Source: Haemaphysalis longicornis
Lineage: Eukaryota > Arthropoda > Arachnida > Ixodida > Ixodidae
Direction of reading: 5' to 3'
NCBI GenBank assembly: GCA_013339765.2
Contig: CM023453.1
Span: forward strand, 33,884,468 to 33,948,467
DNA: 64,000 nucleotides
This document shows, piece after piece, positions 57,401-64,000 of this stretch. Position numbers and translations under genes: made by a program. The notes under the pieces were generated by a model. The model ran no database searches, was not told the DNA's origin, and worked only from the letters and a program-made list of their open reading frames with translations. Each line of letters opens with the position of its first letter. The stretch's first letter is position 1.

Positions 57401-57606
57401 TAAATACACCTTTTTCCTGGCCGCGGCGGCCGCTTTTCTGATGGAGGCGAAAAGCAAAAACGCCCGTGTGTACGAGATTTCGGCGCACGTTAAAGATCCC
57501 CAGGTGGTCGAAATTGATCCGGAGCCCTCCACTACGGCACGCCTCATCGCCTGCGTTGCGTCGGCGCGTTAAACCCTACAATCAATCAATAAATAAATAC
57601 ACCTTT
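57401..57606 (+). repeat. 5'-truncated Ruka-type SINE with 13-bp duplication
   Basis: Direct repeats taaatacaccttt (57401-57413 and 57594-57606; the first reads into a T-run) flank 57414-57593. The insert begins in the ggcggccgc block and keeps cgcacgttaaagatcccc, ggagccctccactacgg and an atcaatcaataaa tail, so the whole tRNA-like head with the pol III promoter is missing. The near-perfect duplication points to a recent insertion. Confidence 0.9.
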
Positions 57607-58219
57607 AGTATACGCGCATTAAAGTACCAAGCGTCACTGTTCTGCGTCTCGTTGGCCTAAACTGAAATCTACCGCGTCTGCACTGCAAGAATTAATAATG
57701 CTTGACCAGTTTCTTGTTGTATTTTGTTTTAAGCATCTCAGTCCAAGCTGATAACTTGTACCGTACACCACTTCGTTTGCGAAACAAAATTGCGTGGAAA
57801 CTTCCACTGTTAATGTGCTAAATACCATAAAAAGGTCACGCAGTCCGCTGTCAGAAGAAAACCTCCAGCCCTCACACCCGCCGATTACAGTACCCGACTG
57901 AAACGGGCAGTTTCACTAACGGCCGCCTATCCGCAGGCGTTCTGAAACTGCACGTTTCGCGTATACGTTGGGGCGTGCCCCAACAATTACAGGATCAGTT
58001 GAGCCCGCGTCCTAGGTGCCTGCGGAGCAAATGAATGAACAGACCCCACTCGCTCCAGCGGAAAACAATTGAGAAAACGACTAGTCGCATGCACGGGTTA
58101 TTAGGACGCACATATACCGGCGAAAGAAAGCAAGAAATGCCAGTGGTCGCTCATCGCAGAAGGGACTCTCGTTTCGCGAAAATGTCGTTGAACAGTTCGA
58201 CCCGTTTCTTTTAGCCTCT
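57607..58219. other. No gene recognised
   Basis: Short frames only. A gaaac(g)ggca/cgttctgaaactgcacgtttc partial palindrome lies near 57899-57958. Confidence 0.4.
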
Positions 58220-59400
58220 TACACTACGCTGAGCGAATACTCCGAGTCCGAACGCGTTGCGGTGTCCGGCTCGCTGCGCCCATCAGCGAAAAGGGGCTAC
58301 GGCTTGTAGGTACGCATGCGAGAGCATGCGGTCGTCGTAACACAGCACGCCGAGGCCAGCTTATGGTCCAGCCCCTCCCTCCGCGTGTGCTCGAGTGCAG
58401 ACAGAAGTATTTCCGACCGAGGCGAGCTGGAAGTCTCAAGAGGCAGGGGAAGAATGACACGCTCGTGGGAAGCGTGCGCCGTGCGGCATCGCAACGAGCG
58501 GAGGACAAGCGGCCGAGCCAGCGGTGAGCGGGGAACGCCGGCCAGCGCTCGCACGCAGGCCGCGGCGAACGATTGAGCGATCAAGAACCGATAACAATTG
58601 TACAATTACGCCTCCCCGTTTAGCATCATTACCCGCCCACCGCGCGCGGGCAAGCACGCACGCACGCCCGAGAACGGTCAGCAGCGCGCCGCCACCCTGA
58701 GCGCCGACAGGGTGGCCCAACGCCGAACTGGAGCGCGCGCCGGCCGAACAAAGAACGGCAACCGCCGCCGCTGGAGCCGCCTCCGGACGAGGCTGTCCGC
58801 TGTTGTTGGGTTGCGCGCCCCATCAGCGGAGCTGGCTCCTCGAAGGGCAGCGCGGCGAAGACGGAAAAGAGCGCCGTGTTTGTGCACGGTCAGCGCAACG
58901 GCGGCTGAATCGACTGCGACGCCCTCCTCCTCCGTCTTCTTTTTTCTTATCAGATCCAGTCACGAAGGCTACGGCCGAACGAAGCGAGTGGGACGTCGTC
59001 GGCCGATCGCCTGCTGTCCGCCCCCCTCGTTCGCCGAGCCGAACGAGGGTTCCGCGTCGTCCCCCGTCGCCCCTACTTAGGAGGGGGGGACGTCCTCGCT
59101 CGCGCGGACCACCACCATCGGCGATGACAGGAGGTTGCGCCACGGGAGCCGATGCTCGCCGCTACGTCTCGGGGATAATTTAAATCTGCTTAACACGAGC
59201 GCACGCGCAGCTGCCGAAGAGGTGACCGAGCACGCAGGAGTGAATCCGCGCGCGGGGAGTTCTGTTTCGAGGTCTCTAGCCGCGCCTCCCCGGCGGTCGT
59301 AGTCGGACGCAGCTGCGGTGCCCATTCATGCTCTGGCGACCAGCCTTGGCGCGAATAGAGGTACGGGAAAAGGCCGAGAGACAAATGGCTTCGTCTGCGA
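58220..59400. promoter_or_regulatory. CpG island-like block
   Basis: This is the longest CpG-dense stretch of the window, with overlapping frames of 94-160 codons on both strands, biased to Arg, Ala, Ser and Pro. A 160-codon plus frame (58598-59080) and a 126-codon frame beside it show no domain. Of the CpG blocks this is the best promoter or first-exon candidate by length alone; transcript data would be needed to give it a strand. Confidence 0.3.
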
Positions 59401-61194
59401 ACTGGCAGTTGCATCTCTGTTGTCCGCCCTTCATACATGAATAAGAGGGACGCCAGGATGTGGAGCAGAGTGCACTCGAGAACTCGATGTGCTTCGCCTT
59501 CCTTGCTTCGTTACCGCGTGGGTCCTGGCCTCTCCGCCGTGGTGTAGGCGGCTGCCGACGTAATTATTGTCGCTGACACTAATTAGTGTGATGTTCGTTT
59601 GCGCAAGCATAGTTCTTTTTTTTTTTCTCTCTCTCTGCGGAAGGGGGGTTATAAGTGGGATCAAGGGTGATTCGGTACCGCTAATAACGGTCAACGTACA
59701 GTTTTTAATTTTTAAAGCTTAAGCTTTCTATAGTGGGACCGATGGCGTCCTGTCAAAGAACTAATGCATTTTCCGTAGACCGGTTGGTCGACCGAAAAGC
59801 TGAAGATCTCTGGACACACAGCGCGTTGCGTGAAACCGGGCCTCCATATCGGTTATCCGTTTCCAAATCGGTTACCTATAAATCGCGAAAAGGGAACGGT
59901 TCTAGATAAGACAATACACGCATCGATCACAAAGAAGGAGCACAATAGTATATACCGTTACCTCACTAGCCACCTATCGGTATACATTTAGATCGTTCGC
60001 GGATGCGTTTACTATAGTGCGCGAAAAGTCGACGTTTGTTCTCCGTTTGCGACTTGGGTCTTCGAACGTTTTACGATCGATTGGCCGCGCTATTAGCGAT
60101 GGTTTTAAAGCACTTTTGGCGCAGTTTTGACGTGAGAAAGCTTTCACGCTTCTCTCATCTTTCGTTGGCAAGGGATGGCAAAGTTTTTTATGGTCCCCCT
60201 TGAATTTTCGAGGAGTCAAAAGATAACAGATGACCATGAGCAAAGGATGCCTCATGCAGGCCATTACAACAGTACTCAGCGCGACCAGTTCAATCAGTTT
60301 CGCGTAGAGAAATCGATATTGTACTATATACAGCTGTACAAGTCAGTGCTGCTCCGTGTGTGAAGTATATATCTGCAAGCGTACTTCAGCTCCTCTGCGC
60401 GCAGTCAAAAAAAAAAAAAAATTAAAGGTAAATTTCCGATTCGGAGTGGCATGTAGTTAGGTCTCGAATACAATTTTCCACTATACTGGCGCAATTGCTG
60501 TTTTGTAAGTCTGTTTACGCGGTCAGAAAGGAAACAGCAGCGCTCCTGTACGCGCAGACAACGAAAAAAAAAAAAGAGGAACGTAGCTTCTCGGCCGGGG
60601 CAATTTATTCCGATTGCTTCGCCCTTCAATCGGCACAAAATTGTTTTCCGTGAGGGCGGTCGGCGCTTGTCCCGAAGGCCCGGGAATCGCACCTGGAATT
60701 CATTTGTTCCACGCCATGTGCCCGCGCCGAAAGGAGAACCGCCAAGCCTTGACAAATGGATCGGCAGGCCGCGGGACAGGCGGTTGCATCTCTGTTCTCT
60801 CCGAAGCACAGGGTATAGCGGCGGATGGTATGCGGCTGTCGTGAGCGGTGGTCAGGCATGGCAGACCGCGAGCGCGCGCTTTTTTGGCTCCGGGTTCGGC
60901 GGTGATGAATGGTGATCGCGTCACTCCGAAACTTGACGACCGGGAGTAATTGGGCGTGTGCCGTGAGGTCTCTGGATCGGAGCCAATATTTGGACACGAG
61001 TGTCATCGGTCAAAAAAAATTGCCAAGCTGCTCGCGCGTGCAACAACCACATGTGCAACGGGGCAACCGGCGTTTGTTGGTTTACTGTGGTTAATTAGGG
61101 TTTTACATCATTCGTTTTGCGTGCATGCCTTCTGTGCTCGTTGTTTTATGCAGGATTGGGAGTTGAAAATTAAATGTACTTTGCTATTGAGATA
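59401..61194. other. No gene recognised
   Basis: Frames reach about 134 codons (60405-60809, minus) but include an A/T homopolymer artefact. No repeat copies were matched, and poly-A runs occur near 60408-60422 and 60565-60576. Confidence 0.4.
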
Positions 61195-61740
61195 ATTAGA
61201 AGGATAAGAATGGGGTGGAGTGCATTCGGCAGGCATTCTCAGACAATGAATGGCAGCCTGCCATTATCCCTGAAGAAGAAAGTGTATGACAGCTGAATCT
61301 TACCGGTACTCACCTACGGGGAAGAAACTTTGAGGCTTACTAAGAGGGTTAATTTTAAATTGAGATCGACTCAGCGAGCAATGAAACAGAATATGATAGG
61401 TGTAACACTAAGGGACAAGAATAGAGCGGGGTGGATCAGGGAACAAACGCGTGTTAAGGGCATATTGGTAGATATTAAGAAGAAGAAATGGACGTGGACA
61501 GGGCATGTGATGCGAAGGAAAGATAAACGTTGGTAATTAAGGGTAACAGAGTGGATTCCTAGAGAAGGCAAGCGTAGCAGGGGCCGGTAGAAAGTTAGAT
61601 GGCAGATGAGATGAAGAAGTATTCGGGGATAAATTGGTCGCAGGTAGCACAGGATCTACCGGGATAATTGGAGATTAATGGGAGAGTCATTTGCTCTGCG
61701 GTGGGCGTAGAGGAGATGATGATGATGATGGTGGTGGACG
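61195..61740 (+). mobile_element. RTE-like LINE C-terminal remnant with (GAT)n tail
   Basis: The translated plus strand shows the segment after the RT palm typical of RTE/BovB elements: GWSAFGR, LKKKVYDS, ILPVLTYG, then LRSTQRAMKQNMIGVTLRD, IREQTRVKGILVD and KWTWTGHVMRRKDKRW. In-frame stops interrupt it. The tail is gatgatgatgatgatggtgg at 61717-61737. RT and endonuclease are missing. Confidence 0.85.
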
Positions 61741-62600
61741 TGCGCAGCTGACAGGGGGCAACCTCTAAAGGGTAATTAACCCTTTCTATCCTGGTGATTC
61801 CGATTTGAATCACATTGCTGTAGTCACTCTAGCGCATAGAGAACAAAACGAGGACTGTTTTTTTTTTTTTTTTTTTGCAATTCTCCTTCAAGGATGAGTT
61901 TCGCGATATACATCACCATTGTAGCGTTTTAGCGGAGCCGGACGCTACAAAGAAGATAAAGCTCCAGTGAACACGAAATTATGACGTCGAGGCTAAAACA
62001 ACCAGAGGTCTTAGCTGCATTCCCATTGTAAATCTGTAAATATTTGCACTGGGGAACTCATCTTTTGCTTGTAGACTCATGTGGTCATAAAATTTAGGAA
62101 AACAGGGAAAATTTTTTTCCGCTCAAAATAACATTTCTAATTGCCAGATGTCTTCAAGTATTGGCATCATTAATAAATCAGTAATTACTTGCACTACCAG
62201 CTCTATTTTTCATTTATGGACTTAGGGAATCCATTGAATTTAGTAGAACACAGACAACATTCTTGTGCTTGAAAAAAAAAATAGTCAAGACTGAAAGGGA
62301 AGCGAAGCAAAGAGAAACTGAGGGGCTAAATTTTCAAGTGGTATAGTTTCACAGCATGCACCACAAACTATCATCAGCAGCAGTATCGAGTCTACACGCC
62401 AGGTCATTGCTGAACATTTTCTGAATATCTGGAGTGCGTGCTGTACTGCGCTGGAAGACATGTCTCGTGACGTAAAGCAAGTAGGAGCACCCACTTCTTG
62501 TATGCGTTGTTCCGACCTTCAAATTCCAACCTTCAACCTACAATGGTCCATGCCAAAGCCTAATTGTAAACCCTCAATGCCTCCAATAGTATAGAATTAG
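61741..62600. other. No gene recognised
   Basis: AT-rich sequence with a T homopolymer at 61858-61877. The last 60-100 bases may already be the 5' UTR of the CR1-like element. Confidence 0.4.
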
Positions 62601-62642
62601 TTTAGTATCTGTACATTATCTGGCACCTGGCCTGGCGACAAC

Positions 62643-63829
62643 ATGTCTAAGCCGGCACTACTGCTGTTGCAGGTTTTGCCCTGGATTTTCAACGCCGCAT
62701 CGACCTGCAGTACGGATGAAGCACCGCTTTTCTTCGAGCCTTATCAAGACATGGCGGCTGGTGATCGACTGCCCGTTGATCTTCTTTCGTCGCGGACGGT
62801 GACGTCACCAGCGTATCGACTTCAAAAGGAGCCAAGCGGCGCGGGCAGCTTCAGATGGCGCGGCACCTGGCCTGGCGACAATATGTCTTCGCCGGCACTA
62901 CTGCTGTTGCAGGTTCGTTACATGCCTAATGTTGCAACTTATAGAAGTGACAACCGTTTCTTGTTAGTCCTGCCGCGCCCTCACAGTTGCTTGACTTGTG
63001 TTGTTGATTCGTGGTCTTTGGTGATGTCACTGCTGCTGTCGGGAGATGTTGAGAAAAATTCTGGTCCCTCGACCCAGTAAATGTTGAAACAAATTCTTGA
63101 TAACCAGGCTATATCAGAAGGTCAAATAAACGCACTTAGAGCCGATATGACCGAGGTGAATGCTACATGTGAAAAAATGAACGCCGTGCCCGACGTTATT
63201 CAAGACAGGAGTGTTAGAGTACGAAATTTAGAATCTCTTGTACGGCAACAGGCAGAGAAGTTAGTAGAATATGAAAACAGAAGCCGATCCAATAATCTCT
63301 TCGTTTATGGTATCGAGGAAGACAGGGACGAATCGGACGACGACCTGAAAAAAGCTGTAGTAATGGAGAATATTTTTAAAGAAACCTTGGGACTGCAAGT
63401 GAACATGATAGAAAAAAATTCATCGTCTTGGCAAGAAAAAAACGGGGGAAATAGGCCGGTAATCATGCACTTTTATGACTCGCGAGAAAGAGAGCGCGTG
63501 TTTCGGAACTGTGGCAAGCTGAAAGAAAGTTCGATAAGCATAAGTCGCAAAAGATACTGTGGAAGTTAGAAAAAAAGCTTTGACAAAGCAGTGCATCTGA
63601 AAGAGCAACTGGTGGCAAAGTAAAACTGCTACACGATAAACTCAAGATCGGCAATCGCGTCTACGTCTGGGATCAAAAAAAAAAAAAAAATGAACGTTGC
63701 CTGTTCGGGACGGAAGAAGATAAGACTCGTCCAAAGGGGCGAAAGGGTAAATCTGCCATCCAGAATCAGCAACGTCCGCCTACGTCAGGAAAGAATTCTG
63801 GCAAGGAAAGCGATTCGTCGCAGTCATAG
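62643..63829 (+). pseudogene. CR1-like ORF1 with 2A-like motif, broken
   Basis: The frame opens at 62643. A hydrophobic run (LVMSLLLSG) leads into DVEKNSGP near 63045-63068, a 2A-like motif in which the first Pro of the usual NPGP is Ser. An in-frame TAA at 63078-63080 is directly followed by ATG at 63081. The same frame then continues through a heptad-rich stretch (QAISEGQINALRADMTEV) and an RRM-like block (NNLFVYGIEED, PVIMHFYDSRERERVF) to 63569. A frame shift then gives a Lys/Ser-rich tail ending with a stop at 63827-63829. ORF1 proteins bind the element RNA; this one is interrupted at least three times. Confidence 0.85.
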
Positions 63830-64000
63830 CTCAAAATTATACTTTTGAACGCACGCAGCATAGCTACCAAAACAACTGATCTGGAACATTTATTAATTTC
63901 CCAAAACCCTGATGTATTGCTCTTAACTGAGACGTGGTTGCATAACTGAAATTAGTGACAGTAGCATTTTTCCACCCGCTCACAAAGTTTTTAGATGGGA
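63830..64000 (+). pseudogene. CR1-like ORF2 start, APE endonuclease (partial)
   Basis: Directly after the ORF1 stop the next frame reads LKIILLNARSIATKT, with the conserved Asn, and DVLLLTETWLHN, with the catalytic Glu. A single-base frameshift follows near 63950, after which ISDSSIFPPAHKVFR resumes in another frame. The sequence is cut by the window edge. Confidence 0.85.

Larger units (their letters stand above)
62601..64000 (+). mobile_element. CR1-like LINE, 5' half, runs off the window
   Basis: The element has an ORF1 with a 2A-like motif, coiled coil and RRM-like domain, then an APE-type ORF2 start, the layout of CR1-group LINEs in arthropods. Near its 5' end about 58 bases (ggcacctggcctggcgacaa, gccggcactactgctg, ttgcaggtt) occur twice, at 62621 and 62861, 240 bases apart. 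This suggests repeated promoter or 5' UTR units. Stops and frameshifts show that this copy is inactive. The remainder of ORF2 lies beyond 64000. Confidence 0.85.

Noticed and set aside
58598..59080. 160-codon plus frame as a gene
   Set aside because: Arg/Ala-rich low-information protein in a CpG block, no domain or splice context.

Overview
This is arthropod nuclear DNA, most probably from a hard tick (Ixodidae, perhaps a metastriate genus such as Rhipicephalus or Dermacentor). No operons, ribosome-binding sites or densely packed genes are visible. The pointers are a tRNA-derived SINE of the type called Ruka in ticks, several RNase H-bearing LINE families ending in simple-sequence tails, a CR1-like LINE, an RTE-like LINE tail, Penelope-like fragments with GIY-YIG domains, and Helentron-like elements bounded by short inverted repeats. 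The genus call is inference; the element types are read from the sequence.

Only one host gene can be supported with confidence: an intact single-exon F-box/leucine-rich-repeat protein on the minus strand (30909-32420), with a poly(A) signal seven bases past its stop. A small acidic ORF at 38851-39039 (minus) could be a terminal exon, but this is weak. CpG-rich stretches at 7.6-8.6, 11.3-12.2, 18.8-19.7, 51.7-52.5 and 58.2-59.4 kb could be promoters or first exons; no protein could be recognised in them.

Layout. 0-10 kb: interspersed-repeat copy, RNase H-LINE remnant, SINE fragments, a small TIR element and a Helentron-like non-autonomous element. 10-30 kb: SINE, CpG-rich blocks, LINE tails, a compact Penelope-like insertion with 13-bp target duplications, foldback elements, satellites and another RNase H-LINE. 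30-39 kb: a LINE remnant ending against the F-box gene, a full SINE with target duplications, and a long TIR element. 39-45 kb: two Helentron-like units in inverted orientation, a three-level nest (Helentron-like element in SINE in LINE), a TTAA-type MITE and a second copy of the 8.6-kb element. 45-50 kb: a near full-length but dead LINE on the minus strand, with endonuclease, RT and RNase H pieces, interrupted by a tandem-array insertion and carrying a double hairpin where the RT active-site box should be. 50-62 kb: microsatellites, palindromes, a LINE 3' end with a (CT)n tail, a truncated SINE and an RTE tail. 62.5-64 kb: the 5' half of a CR1-like LINE, with a 2A-like motif in ORF1, running off the window.

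The retroelements are decayed (frameshifts, stops, missing catalytic residues), so the window reads as a gene-poor transposon graveyard around one live-looking gene. Positions come from reading the sequence by eye; ends of degenerate repeats are approximate to tens of bases.
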